NCBI GenBank assembly: GCA_027943745.1 | Contig: AP025763.1 | Coordinates: 3,472,001 to 3,536,000 of the forward strand | Direction: 5' to 3' | Origin: Neptuniibacter victor | GTDB taxonomy: Bacteria; Pseudomonadota; Gammaproteobacteria; Pseudomonadales; Balneatricaceae | DNA length: 64,000 nucleotides | Part shown: piece by piece, positions 1-9,168 of the stretch | Numbering within the stretch: the first letter of the stretch is position 1 | How the letters are laid out: each line of letters opens with the position of its first letter | Notes under the pieces: model-generated | Told to the model about the DNA's origin: nothing | The model's input: the letters and a program-made list of their open reading frames with translations, nothing else | Databases searched by the model: none | Program-made: the position numbers and the translations under genes

Positions 1-285
1 GACCACATCAATAGAAGCGCGAATATATCTCTGAAAAAGAACATACCAACTCCGGCATTGTGACCTTGTTTCTAGAGATGGGGCTCAAAGCTAATAACAA
101 CACGGGCTTGGATAGATTCATTTAGGTACCGATTTAGTACGCCGGCTAATAACTTTCACTTACTTCTATTAACATCTAATTACTTTCAATCACCTCTACT
201 TCCGTTGTAAACTCCCCGTAGTTACTGAGTTTCAGCGAGTAGCAGGCCCCCATACCGGTTGCCATCGGCCTTCTCAAAAAGAGGG
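1..285. other. No gene recognised; presumed end of an integrated element
   Basis: I see no credible coding region, RNA gene or inverted repeat here. The stretch lies immediately left of a tRNA-Leu remnant that keeps its native terminator on the right. By the usual logic of tRNA-targeted integration, these bases would be the terminal part of an integrated element extending left of the window. This is inference only: no integrase or excisionase is visible. Confidence 0.3.
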
Positions 286-289
286 CATA

Positions 290-349
290 AGGGATTCAAA
301 ATTCCTTGTCCGCAAGGACGTGCCGGTTCGAGTCCGGCCGCTGGTACCA
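290..349 (+). pseudogene. 3' part of a tRNA-Leu(CAA) gene, 5' part missing; candidate attachment site
   Basis: The fragment runs from the anticodon stem through the 3' CCA. The anticodon stem (290-294 with 302-306) encloses a seven-base loop with anticodon CAA at 297-299. A long leucine-type variable arm (GTCC-GCAA-GGAC) follows, then a standard T arm with the TTCGAGT loop, the 3' acceptor strand and an encoded CCA at 347-349. The bases before 290 do not form a D arm and do not pair with the acceptor strand CGCTGGT, so an intact tRNA cannot be folded. A break at the anticodon stem is typical of tyrosine-recombinase islands, which leave the displaced 3' end at the distal junction. Simple loss of the 5' half by deletion is the alternative. 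Confidence 0.7.
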
Positions 350-358
350 TTTAAAATT

Positions 359-382
359 GCTTCGTTTATACGGGGCTTTTTT
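359..382 (+). terminator. Terminator of the truncated tRNA-Leu gene
   Basis: A six-pair hairpin (GCTTCG / CGGGGC, two G-T pairs) with loop TTTATA is followed by six T. It lies ten bases after the CCA end, so the 3' flank of the tRNA gene appears native even though its 5' half is gone. Confidence 0.55.
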
Positions 383-711
383 ATGTCTGAATGAAATATA
401 TAAACCCTCCCTAAGCTTTAGTTATTACAATCCAAAGAAGCATTTTCATCCTTACATACCAGGATCAAGCCCCTCTTTCAGATTAAGAAATACCACCGCA
501 ATACCCCGTAAACCGTGCATAGAACGGCCCATTAGCTTGGCGTACAACGTACACACTCCCCTCCTTGAGAATCGGACATATAATTTCCACCTTCTAAAGT
601 TCGATTACTTAAATTGCATTTTTGAACGATACTGTAATCACCAGTCCTCGTTATCAGAACATACAACGATTCGCTGGATACTCATCTCTCGATGCAACAG
701 ACATTGGCGTA
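383..711. other. Intergenic stretch before the GGDEF-EAL gene
   Basis: No convincing gene is present. An open frame crossing from the tRNA remnant through this stretch has no family resemblance and overlaps both the tRNA remnant and the next gene. In-frame alternative start codons of the GGDEF-EAL gene fall inside this region, for example TTG at 622. Confidence 0.5.
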
Positions 712-2862
712 ATGACTAATTCAAATCCGACAAAAACAGACAAAGAAATCATCGCAGAGCTTCACACTGAAATTGTTAGGCTAATTGATTTTGCTGAACT
801 TTCTTCTGATTGGTTTTGGGAGCAAGATCGCAATCTTAAATTTATCGCCTTTTCTGGTGCCGGTGTTTCAAGAATTAGTAGGCACCAATCAGACTTCATA
901 GGGCGTAGGCGCTGGGAGATGCCTATAAGCCCTGCATCATTCAACGACATGCAAGCACACAAAGCTTGTTGTGAACGACGAGAAGAGTTTCGAGACTTTC
1001 AATACTGTATTTTCAACACTCAAGGGGAACTACAGCGCTTTACGATAAGCGGCACGCCAATCTATACCGAAGAGGGTGAGTTCGATGGCTATCGCGGTAC
1101 GGGAACCAATATTACTGACCTATATTTAGCCCGCAAAGCATTTAAAGAAACAGAACAAAGGCTCTCCCAGATCGTAGTGGGTAGCCCTATAGCAAGTTTT
1201 GTTATCGATTCAGAACACATCATTACCCATTGGAACAAAGCATGCGAAGTACTCACGGGCATTCCAGCTTCAAAAGCGATTGGGACAAAAAACTGCTGGC
1301 AAGGTTTCTATGACTCACCTCGCCCTGTCCTTGCTAATTTAGTGCTCAGAGGAGCCCTAAATCAAGATATAGAGAAACATTACGGTAAAAAATTCAGGCC
1401 TTCGGCATTAATTCCAGGCGCTTATGAAGCCGAAGACTTTTTCCCTAATATGCAAGGCGGAAAATGGCTATTCTTCACAGCAGCTCCTCTTGTTGATGAA
1501 CTTGGCCACAAAACGGGCGCAATCGAAACATTACAAGATATTACGCGACAGAAAGAGCAAGAAAAAAAGATTTTGCATCAAGCGCACTTTGACAGTCTTA
1601 CCGACCTACCCAATCGTTTCTTAGCACTTGACCGACTAAACCTTTTAATCGAACAAACTAAGCGTGAACATAAGAAGCTTGCTGTTCTTTTCATCGATTT
1701 GGATGACTTCAAAAAAATAAATGACACGTTAGGGCATGCTTTTGGTGATGAACTTCTCATAGAAGCATCCAACCGACTAAGAAAGACCATCCGGAACAGT
1801 GATACTATCGGACGCCTCGGCGGAGATGAATTCATTGTATTAATCGATGACTTGAACTGCGAGCGAGCTGTTCAACCCATCGCTGAAAACCTGCTGAGTA
1901 GTTTCAGGCAAACATTCAAAGTCCAAAACCGAGAGCTTCTATTAACAGCAAGCATCGGAATTTCAATTTACCCTAATGATGGTACTCAACCCGACGAACT
2001 GCTAAGAAATGCAGATTCAGCAATGTACTTCTCCAAAAACCAAGGCCGCAACGCCTACCACTTTTTCACCGAAAAAATGAATGAGGGAATTGAACGCAGG
2101 CTTCAGATTGAGGAGCAGATGCATGGAGCACTAAGCCGCGATGAATTCGTCCTCAACTATCAACCCGTGTTTGATGTAAATTCTGGCGCAATTGTGGGTG
2201 CAGAGGCATTATTACGCTGGAGCTCTCCTGTATTAGGCCAATTATCACCTGATGAGTTTATTCCAATAGCTGAACAATCCGGTCTAATTGTCCCCATTGG
2301 CTACTTTGTATTACAACAAGCACTAGAAGACACACAGAAATGGATAACTCAATATTCAAAGCCCTTTACTATTGCAGTTAACCTTTCACCTCTACAATTC
2401 AGAGATCCTAAGTTAACACAGCGTATAAAAGACACTTTAAAAGGTCTTGAGCTACCGGGCAGCTGTTTAAACCTAGAAATTACAGAAGGAGTATTACTAG
2501 GAAACCAGCAACATATTGAACAGGCGTTTATTGACTTTGCGGCCCTGAATATTCAAATTTCAATGGATGATTTCGGCACCGGTTATTCGTCATTAAACTA
2601 TCTGAGACAATATAAATTCAGCACACTGAAAATTGATCGCAGCTTTATACAAGATTTTGAAACAGACCCCAGTGCCCCTGCATTGATCAATGCCACCATT
2701 GCAATGGCTCACGCGTTAAACCTCAGCGTGATTGCAGAAGGCGTGGAAACCAAAACTCAAAAAAAGTATTTATTAAAAAAAGACTGTGATTTTGCCCAAG
2801 GCTACTATTACAGCAAACCTCTAGCTAAAGAAGATTTCAATCGACTGCTATCGTGCAACTAA
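712..2862 (+). CDS. PAS-PAS-GGDEF-EAL c-di-GMP signalling protein
   Basis: Bifunctional-type cyclic-di-GMP enzyme. Two PAS-like segments (about residues 25-135 and 145-285) precede a GGDEF domain with an intact GGDEF motif near residue 370 and a preceding RLGG. A C-terminal EAL domain follows, with EALLRW near residue 498 and DDFGTGYSSL near residue 618. Both catalytic signatures look complete, so synthesis and hydrolysis are each possible; which dominates cannot be read from sequence. No transmembrane segment or signal peptide is seen, so it should be cytoplasmic, with the PAS domains sensing a small ligand or redox state. I chose ATG 712 because it starts just before the first PAS; TTG 622 would add 30 poorly conserved-looking residues. 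Neither start has a good ribosome binding site. The 3' end overlaps the convergent next gene by four bases. Confidence 0.92.
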   Translation: MTNSNPTKTDKEIIAELHTEIVRLIDFAELSSDWFWEQDRNLKFIAFSGAGVSRISRHQSDFIGRRRWEMPISPASFNDMQAHKACCERREEFRDFQYCIFNTQGELQRFTISGTPIYTEEGEFDGYRGTGTNITDLYLARKAFKETEQRLSQIVVGSPIASFVIDSEHIITHWNKACEVLTGIPASKAIGTKNCWQGFYDSPRPVLANLVLRGALNQDIEKHYGKKFRPSALIPGAYEAEDFFPNMQGGKWLFFTAAPLVDELGHKTGAIETLQDITRQKEQEKKILHQAHFDSLTDLPNRFLALDRLNLLIEQTKREHKKLAVLFIDLDDFKKINDTLGHAFGDELLIEASNRLRKTIRNSDTIGRLGGDEFIVLIDDLNCERAVQPIAENLLSSFRQTFKVQNRELLLTASIGISIYPNDGTQPDELLRNADSAMYFSKNQGRNAYHFFTEKMNEGIERRLQIEEQMHGALSRDEFVLNYQPVFDVNSGAIVGAEALLRWSSPVLGQLSPDEFIPIAEQSGLIVPIGYFVLQQALEDTQKWITQYSKPFTIAVNLSPLQFRDPKLTQRIKDTLKGLELPGSCLNLEITEGVLLGNQQHIEQAFIDFAALNIQISMDDFGTGYSSLNYLRQYKFSTLKIDRSFIQDFETDPSAPALINATIAMAHALNLSVIAEGVETKTQKKYLLKKDCDFAQGYYYSKPLAKEDFNRLLSCN

Positions 2863-3176
2863 TCACGCTTCAACTTCAAAATCGGCCGTTTAGGCTTATT
2901 TACTGAGCCCTTTTTCCTAACTGAAGATTTGCTAGCAGCAGTGCTTTTAACCGCGTAATCAATGCCCTCACGAATCATTAAAGCAAGCTCAGGGGCAGAA
3001 AAGCCTTTATCACCCTTAATTGAAAGATCCATCGGATCATTGAAATTACCATCTACAATTTCAATAACCAATCCTGATTCATGTTCTACTTGCCGCCCAT
3101 TTACAGACCACATACAACCACTACTCTTCCTGCCAACTAAAACATCTAATATACAGTGAGTTGACCTATTAACCAT
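2859..3176 (-). CDS. Conserved-looking hypothetical protein, 105 aa, basic C-terminus
   Basis: I do not recognise the family. The product is 105 residues with no signal peptide or membrane segment. The N-terminal half is mixed beta-like sequence. The middle carries NDPMDLS and a short acidic/hydrophobic helix-like stretch, and the last 25 residues are rich in Lys, Arg and Ser, as in a flexible basic tail that could contact nucleic acid or an acidic partner. It converges on the GGDEF-EAL gene with stop codons overlapping. The ATG at 3176 has only a weak GGTAG upstream. Coding status rests on length and composition, so confidence is moderate. Confidence 0.55.
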   Translation of the reverse strand: MVNRSTHCILDVLVGRKSSGCMWSVNGRQVEHESGLVIEIVDGNFNDPMDLSIKGDKGFSAPELALMIREGIDYAVKSTAASKSSVRKKGSVNKPKRPILKLKRD

Positions 3177-3336
3177 CTACCATTAATAGTACTTAGAACA
3201 TAAAACCTAACGAAATACTGCGCCTTCTTTGGAAATCATTCGAAGCCTAACATTTCAATAACACACCCTATTATTTCTATTACAAAAGACATATAGCTAT
3301 GCTGTAGAATAGTGTTTTTAATGGATTACGCTTGAT

Positions 3337-3423
3337 ATGAATTGGATACTAGAAAACAATGGCTTTATATTAGAAGCAATTGTTATGGCCTGCATTATTA
3401 TTTATATCGGCCGGAAAATTTAA
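3337..3423 (+). CDS. Possible 28-aa single-pass membrane peptide
   Basis: ATG at 3337 opens a 28-codon frame whose second half is hydrophobic (IVMACIIIYIG) and ends GRKI, the profile of a tiny inner-membrane peptide with a basic C-terminus. It lies about 50 bases before the TonB-dependent receptor gene in the same direction. No clear Shine-Dalgarno sequence precedes it. It may be a leader peptide, a small membrane protein or a chance open frame. Confidence 0.22.
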   Translation: MNWILENNGFILEAIVMACIIIYIGRKI

Positions 3424-3472
3424 TGTAGCAATTTTATGCCTTTACCTAACACCGACGTAACAAAGTGGATTG

Positions 3473-5548
3473 ATGCTAATGACATGGGAACTGATCACAA
3501 AACATGCTGCACTTGTGCCATTACTAGCCATGCTATGTCCCCAAGTTCATGCAAATTCGGAACTGGCAGATTTCACAGAAGAAGATCTTTTTATCGATAT
3601 ACCGCAAGTAATATCCGCTACTCACCTATCCCAAAAACTAACTGAAGCCCCAGCATCTATAACGATTATCGATAAAGAGATGATCCAAGCGTCTGGGGCA
3701 TTAAAGATATCGGATTTATTCCGCCTAGTTCCAGGCATGCAAGCTTATGATGTTCACACCAACAAATCAGGTGTGGCTTATCACGGCATGACGAATGATT
3801 TCCCCAACAAGCTTGAAGTAATGATAAATGGTCGTTCAGTCTATCTTCCTTTACTTGCGACCGTTGCTTGGGAAACCATTGGAATTTCACTATACGATAT
3901 TGATTATATTGAAGTTGTCAGAGGCGCCAATGTACCCACTCAGGGATCTAACGCATTTTTAGGTGCAATAAATATAATTACACGTTCTCCGTTAAAAGAT
4001 CAGAATTCAGAACTACGCGTCACTGCTGGTGACTTAAATACTAGAAACTATTCTATTCGTCACGCGGGCAGTTCTGATTTATCACAATATGCCCTAACTG
4101 CCGGCCACATGAGTAATGATGGGATAGAGAGATATAAGGACGAAGGGCTCACAAAATACATTAACCTAGCCTCTTCATTTACACCAAGTTTAACTGACAA
4201 TATTGATTTAGAACTAGGCTTCAATAATGGTTACGCTTCTCGTGGGGATGGAGATAAGCTGAACGCCTCAGATGCTGACTTCCTTAGAAGAACCCACACA
4301 TCCAACTATCAGATGATTAGCTGGAATAGTATCGCCAATGCTGAAACAGAATATAAACTTACTTACTATCATAATTATTTAAACCTTGAAGGAACTACGT
4401 ATACCGAAGCCGAATTAGCAGCTTTGGTTGGTGCAGGCAATGTTGCTGATACACTAGCTCTTAATCCTCTTGGGATTTACAAGGATAGTGAACATGGTGA
4501 AATGGATCTGCATGATCTTTCATTCCTAACAACTAAGCACTTTTCTCAAAACAGTAATTTAGTTACTGGTATAGGAACACGTTTCCAAAGAGTTAAAAGT
4601 GAGGCTTTATTCCAAAGCGCTGACTGGCATGAAGAAACGAGCTGGCGCCTTTTTGGAAACTGGGAATATAAGTTAGGTAAATCTTGGGTATTCAATACCG
4701 GGGCTATGTATGAATATAGCAACAACACTCATGGTGCATTATCCCCACGACTTGCAGCCAATTACCTAATAAGCCCTGACAGCTCAATCCGCGCAGCATA
4801 CACTCACGCCCACCGAATGCCTTCACTCTTAGATCGGTTCGGTCAGTATACTCTTAGGTATCCACCTATAGGAGGAGGGCCAGTTGACGTTATATCACGA
4901 CCAAACGATGAGGTTGTGCCAGAAGAAAACAGTTCCTTTGAGATAGGTTACCTGAAGCTATGGCCTCAGACAAAAACCCAATTTGATTTACGTGTTTTCT
5001 ATGAAGATATCACACATGCTATTGATTCATACTATGTAAGCGATGTGGAAGATACTAATGATGGAAGATCACGCTCCCAAAGTAATACAGCTAGCTGGAT
5101 AAACAGAGGACTTGAATTCCAAGTCAAAACATCCTTACCGCTAACTTGGGATACGGACGTGATCTTTAACTATGGCTATAACAATCCTAAAGGAATACGA
5201 GATCGGGGCCCAGGCATCGCTCCAAGAACAAACACTCTAGACACCCGCGCACCAAATCATACAGCCTCAATCCTATTTAGCACTAAACCTAGCGAGAGTT
5301 CATTAATAGGCTTATCACATTACTACATGGATCATACCGAGTGGCTGGAAGGCTATAGCAGCGGCAGCCCAAGAAATAACTACACCCGCACAGACTTAAC
5401 GATACGCAAAACATTCCCTTTGGATACGGATAACGCATTAGAACTATCATTAATCATACAAAACCTATTCGATAAAAAGTATTCGGAGTTCTACAAATAC
5501 AACGAGTTTGACCGGAGATCTTATATCCAACTGAAATTTGAATACTAA
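3473..5548 (+). CDS. TonB-dependent outer-membrane receptor
   Basis: Outer-membrane active transporter or receptor of the TonB-dependent family. An N-terminal signal peptide (hydrophobic LVPLLAMLCP, probable cut after VHA) is followed by a plug domain with LTEAPASITIIDKEMI and DYIEVVRGANVPTQGSNAFLG near residues 55-165. A long beta-barrel follows and ends in an aromatic C-terminal strand (QLKFEY), the sorting signal for BAM. About 690 residues is normal for the family. The ligand cannot be read. The next two genes encode a periplasmic binding protein and a hybrid kinase, so this receptor probably feeds a sensory pathway as well as, or instead of, iron or cobalamin uptake. ATG 3473 and ATG 3479 are both possible starts; GTGGA precedes 3473. 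Confidence 0.92.
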   Translation: MLMTWELITKHAALVPLLAMLCPQVHANSELADFTEEDLFIDIPQVISATHLSQKLTEAPASITIIDKEMIQASGALKISDLFRLVPGMQAYDVHTNKSGVAYHGMTNDFPNKLEVMINGRSVYLPLLATVAWETIGISLYDIDYIEVVRGANVPTQGSNAFLGAINIITRSPLKDQNSELRVTAGDLNTRNYSIRHAGSSDLSQYALTAGHMSNDGIERYKDEGLTKYINLASSFTPSLTDNIDLELGFNNGYASRGDGDKLNASDADFLRRTHTSNYQMISWNSIANAETEYKLTYYHNYLNLEGTTYTEAELAALVGAGNVADTLALNPLGIYKDSEHGEMDLHDLSFLTTKHFSQNSNLVTGIGTRFQRVKSEALFQSADWHEETSWRLFGNWEYKLGKSWVFNTGAMYEYSNNTHGALSPRLAANYLISPDSSIRAAYTHAHRMPSLLDRFGQYTLRYPPIGGGPVDVISRPNDEVVPEENSSFEIGYLKLWPQTKTQFDLRVFYEDITHAIDSYYVSDVEDTNDGRSRSQSNTASWINRGLEFQVKTSLPLTWDTDVIFNYGYNNPKGIRDRGPGIAPRTNTLDTRAPNHTASILFSTKPSESSLIGLSHYYMDHTEWLEGYSSGSPRNNYTRTDLTIRKTFPLDTDNALELSLIIQNLFDKKYSEFYKYNEFDRRSYIQLKFEY

Positions 5549-5578
5549 TTTCTAATCTCACCGCAATGGATTGTAGAA

Positions 5579-6529
5579 GTGTTTAATAAGTCGATACATA
5601 CAATTTCACTCATTCACCAGAACCTTAGAGTTCTGGCATGGGTGCTGTTGTCTTGTTTTCCATCATTTTTATACGCCGATAATCTGATTGTTCTCAGCAA
5701 ACAACTACCAAGTTATCAAAGTGTAGCTGAGGCTCTCGCAAGCAATCTCGATACCCCTTCTAAAACAATCACTTTAGAGGAATTTCAGCGAAGTAACTAT
5801 GACACTTCAGGTTTCCAACAAATAATCGCTTTAGGCTCAAAAGCCGGTGATAACCTATTTAACAAAATCCCTAAAGATAAAAATCTATTTATTAGCTTTT
5901 TGCCAAGACAAACATATCAATCCCTTCTAAAAAAATACAAAAACCATACAAGAATCACCAAGGGGAAAGTAACCGCTATCTATTTAGACCAGCCTTATGC
6001 AAGGCAGCTGGCTCTAGCGCGTCTAATTTCACCCTCTGCGCAGTCAATAGCCACTGCATTGGGCCCCTACTCCGAGAACGACCTTCCTTTACTTGAGAAG
6101 GCCGCTGAAACACATCGTTTAGATCTGAAGTTTGTCACATTAAAAGAAACTGACAACCCTATTCACAAACTACAACCCCTTATCAGGGGAGCTGATCTGT
6201 TCCTTTCCTTGCCTGATAAATCAGTCTTCAACAGAACGACAGCCAAGTGGATTTTGTATATATCCTTTAGGCAAAGAATCCCGCTCATCGGTTTCTCAAA
6301 AAAATACGTTGAAGCTGGGGCTCTGGCTGCTGTGTATTCGACCCCTACTGATATAGGTCACCAGACAGCAAAAATAATCATGAAATATGGAGATAAGGAA
6401 CAACTGCCGGAGCCAACATATTCGAGCCACTTCAGCGTAGCAACGAATGAAACAGCCGCAAACTCATTACGTCTTAAAGTCCCGTCCGAAGCCGACCTAA
6501 CTCATAAACTGATGGAGTTAGAGCAATGA
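5579..6529 (+). CDS. Periplasmic ABC-type substrate-binding protein (ABC_sub_bind-like)
   Basis: A 316-residue exported protein with a hydrophobic signal segment ending near FLYADN (about residue 34). The mature part alternates beta and alpha in the pattern of the periplasmic-binding ABC_sub_bind family (LIVLSK..., IIALGSKAGD..., ATALGPYSENDLP..., RIPLIGFSKKYVEAGALAAVYSTP). The segment with GFSKKYVEAGALA resembles the second lobe of that family. No ABC permease or ATPase lies nearby. Its stop codon overlaps the start of a hybrid histidine kinase (ATGA at 6526), which suggests the binding protein presents a ligand to the kinase sensor domain. The start is GTG 5579, 30 bases after the TonB receptor gene. 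The specific ligand is unknown. Confidence 0.75.
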   Translation: MFNKSIHTISLIHQNLRVLAWVLLSCFPSFLYADNLIVLSKQLPSYQSVAEALASNLDTPSKTITLEEFQRSNYDTSGFQQIIALGSKAGDNLFNKIPKDKNLFISFLPRQTYQSLLKKYKNHTRITKGKVTAIYLDQPYARQLALARLISPSAQSIATALGPYSENDLPLLEKAAETHRLDLKFVTLKETDNPIHKLQPLIRGADLFLSLPDKSVFNRTTAKWILYISFRQRIPLIGFSKKYVEAGALAAVYSTPTDIGHQTAKIIMKYGDKEQLPEPTYSSHFSVATNETAANSLRLKVPSEADLTHKLMELEQ

Positions 6530-9168
6530 GAGGACTAACACTAGGCATAAGACAGCGAGTTTTAATCATTACACTACTCCCACTTTCAATGATCACATTA
6601 CTTTTAGGCGGCTATTTCATCAGCACACGACTCGATGATGCACAAAGGTCACTAATAGAGAAAGGCCAGACCATGGCCCAAATGATGGCGACATCAGCTG
6701 AATTTGGTTTACTCGTAGGCAACACAGAAATATTACAGGGATTAATTCGCTCTTCCACCAAAGCCCAAGAAGTTGATGATGTGGTCTTTCTCAACCCCGC
6801 TTTTGAGACTCTTGTACGGGGAGCTAAAACTGAACAACCATTAGATAAAAACGCAGGATACCCTCTTCATAAGAACAACCAAGTCCACTTTTTACACCCT
6901 GTTGTGGCCACTGGAGTTGATATCACTGACACTCCAGGCTTTTTCTTTGAAGAAGAGCAAGAACCTGAATTCATTGGTTGGGTTATCATTATACTTTCAG
7001 AAAAACCAACTCAAGCACGCCAATTTGAGATTTTAACGAAGGGAATCATCCTCGCTCTAATAGGGCTACTAAGTACCTTGTTTATAGCCTCTCGCTTTGG
7101 GCAACGCATAACCAATCCCATATTAGGCCTAACCCATGTAATAGAAATGTTGCAACATGGCCACTTAGAAACGAGAGCTAGTCTTTCAAGTACAGGAGAG
7201 CTCCGCTCACTGGCGCAAGGCATCAACCGTCTTGCTCAACGAGTCCAAGAGTCTAATCAAACATTGGAAAGCAGAGTTGATAAAGCAACGAAACGACTCC
7301 GTTCAACACTCGTTCATTTGGAAAAGCAGAACCAAGCTTTAGACAAATCAAGAAAACGAGCTGACAGTGCGAACCTTGCTAAAGATGAATTCCTTGCAAG
7401 AATGAGCCATGAGCTGAGGACTCCGCTAACCTCAGTTTCTGGTTTTGCACGTCTTCTTGATCAAACAGAGTTACAGCTTGAACAGAAAGAATACACTCGG
7501 ATTATAAACCTGACATCTGAGCTACTTTTATCCATCATTGACGATATATTGGATTATTCAAAACTAGAATCTAATGCGGTAGAGCTAGAAGAGATCGCTT
7601 TTGAATTTGAAACTTGTATTCTCGATGTGCTCGAAATGCAAACAGCAGCTGCGCACGAGAAGGGCCTTGAATTAATTCCGATCATATCAGCAGATACACC
7701 AAAATTTTTAATAGGCGACCCAATACGATTACGTCAAATCATTACTAACCTTGTCAGCAATGCCATAAAATTCACTAAGAGTGGTCATGTTTGCATCAAA
7801 GTTGAAGCCTATAATCAAAACTCTGCGGAAACAGAACTTAGCATTTCTGTAGAAGATACTGGAACCGGTATACCCGAGGATAGGATAGACAACCTATTTA
7901 AAGCATTCAGCCAAGCAGACACATCGATCACCAGGCGTTTTGGCGGTTCAGGGCTAGGACTCGTCATCGCAAAACGCCTCACTGAGCTTATGGCAGGCAG
8001 CATCTCCCTTACAAGTGAAGAAGGGAAAGGGACCAAAATCAATTTACGCATCCCATTCACTTCGAGTCCCCGCCAAAAACATCTGCTCTCACGTCAGCTA
8101 AATAATATTTTGATTTATGATAATAATCCTTTGGTTCGCGAGGGCATTAAAAAGCAGCTTGCATCTCTACATACAACAATCACTGAGTTGAGCACAGAGG
8201 ATGAGTTATTAACTGCACGAAAAGAATCTCCTCAGAGCTCGATCATCTGGGGTCTGAATACAAGCGACATATCTGAAGAGACTATTAATAAAGTACAAAG
8301 CACAATCAGATCACATGATGGAAAGATCATACTTTTAAGTGGTCAACCCCTACCGCTCATACCATTAGGTAAAACCACGCAACTACGTAAACCCGCTAGA
8401 ACACAGCTTCTTCTGAACGCCCTATCGCCTGAAACCTACAAGCTCCCTGATCACTCAGAAGAGATCAAAGGGCAGATCAAAAACAAAGCGAAAATCCTTA
8501 TTGCAGAGGACAATAACTTCAACCGTTTGCTCGTACGTAAGATTCTAGAACAAGCTCAAGCAAACGTAATTGAAGCAGAAACGGGCGAAGAAGCGGTTTT
8601 ACAAGCGTTAAAACACCAACCTGATATTATACTCATGGATGTGCATATGCCTGTAATGGATGGCATCGAAGCAACAAGGCAGATAAGGCTATCACAACGA
8701 ACAGTCCCTATTATTGCTTTAACCGCAAACGTCATTTCTAGTGAACATCAAAAACTAATAAATGCAGGTGTTAACCACGTATTGCTAAAACCAATTAACG
8801 ATGATGAGTTATACCACACAATAGAGGGCTTTCTATCTGAAGAGATTATCTCTCCACTCCCAGCCGCTAGAAAGCAAAGCACCACAGACATCGAAAAATA
8901 TAATATTAGTGGTGAGACACTTAATAATGAGTTACTGGATCAGCTACGAGGCCTTCAGGCAGGCTTTGATAGCAAAGATATAAAGCTAATGAGACACCAT
9001 AGTCATCAGCTACTCGGCCTAGCAGGGCTGTACGAAATCCCAGAGCTGGAAGTAGTAGGCCATAAACTGCATGATGCCTTGCTAACTGAAAACTTCAAAC
9101 AAATTTGGAAGGAGTTATGGCAAACAAAGCGGATTATTGAGCATAAACAATTTGAAACACTAGAATAG
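6526..9168 (+). CDS. CHASE8-like hybrid histidine kinase with REC and HPt (BarA-type layout)
   Basis: Inner-membrane sensor with a multistep phosphorelay in one chain. Order: membrane segment (about 13-31); periplasmic sensor with SAEFGLLVGN, a signature resembling CHASE8 as in YfiN; second membrane segment (about 170-190); HAMP and coiled coil; HisKA with MSHELRTPL (His about 295); HATPase with DTGTGIP and GGSGLGL. A degenerate receiver-like segment follows (LIYDNNPLVREG), then a full receiver (IAEDNN, phosphoacceptor Asp about 705 in LMDVHMPVMDG) and an HPt-like end (HSHQLLGLAG, His about 827). Start overlaps the previous stop (ATGA), implying translational coupling. No cognate output regulator is adjacent; a UvrY/GacA-like partner elsewhere is possible by analogy with BarA, but this is inference. 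Confidence 0.9.
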   Translation: MRGLTLGIRQRVLIITLLPLSMITLLLGGYFISTRLDDAQRSLIEKGQTMAQMMATSAEFGLLVGNTEILQGLIRSSTKAQEVDDVVFLNPAFETLVRGAKTEQPLDKNAGYPLHKNNQVHFLHPVVATGVDITDTPGFFFEEEQEPEFIGWVIIILSEKPTQARQFEILTKGIILALIGLLSTLFIASRFGQRITNPILGLTHVIEMLQHGHLETRASLSSTGELRSLAQGINRLAQRVQESNQTLESRVDKATKRLRSTLVHLEKQNQALDKSRKRADSANLAKDEFLARMSHELRTPLTSVSGFARLLDQTELQLEQKEYTRIINLTSELLLSIIDDILDYSKLESNAVELEEIAFEFETCILDVLEMQTAAAHEKGLELIPIISADTPKFLIGDPIRLRQIITNLVSNAIKFTKSGHVCIKVEAYNQNSAETELSISVEDTGTGIPEDRIDNLFKAFSQADTSITRRFGGSGLGLVIAKRLTELMAGSISLTSEEGKGTKINLRIPFTSSPRQKHLLSRQLNNILIYDNNPLVREGIKKQLASLHTTITELSTEDELLTARKESPQSSIIWGLNTSDISEETINKVQSTIRSHDGKIILLSGQPLPLIPLGKTTQLRKPARTQLLLNALSPETYKLPDHSEEIKGQIKNKAKILIAEDNNFNRLLVRKILEQAQANVIEAETGEEAVLQALKHQPDIILMDVHMPVMDGIEATRQIRLSQRTVPIIALTANVISSEHQKLINAGVNHVLLKPINDDELYHTIEGFLSEEIISPLPAARKQSTTDIEKYNISGETLNNELLDQLRGLQAGFDSKDIKLMRHHSHQLLGLAGLYEIPELEVVGHKLHDALLTENFKQIWKELWQTKRIIEHKQFETLE

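Noticed and set aside
306-719. A 137-codon open frame from the tRNA remnant toward the GGDEF-EAL gene
   Set aside because: It overlaps the tRNA remnant and the start of the next gene, has no family features and no ribosome binding site.
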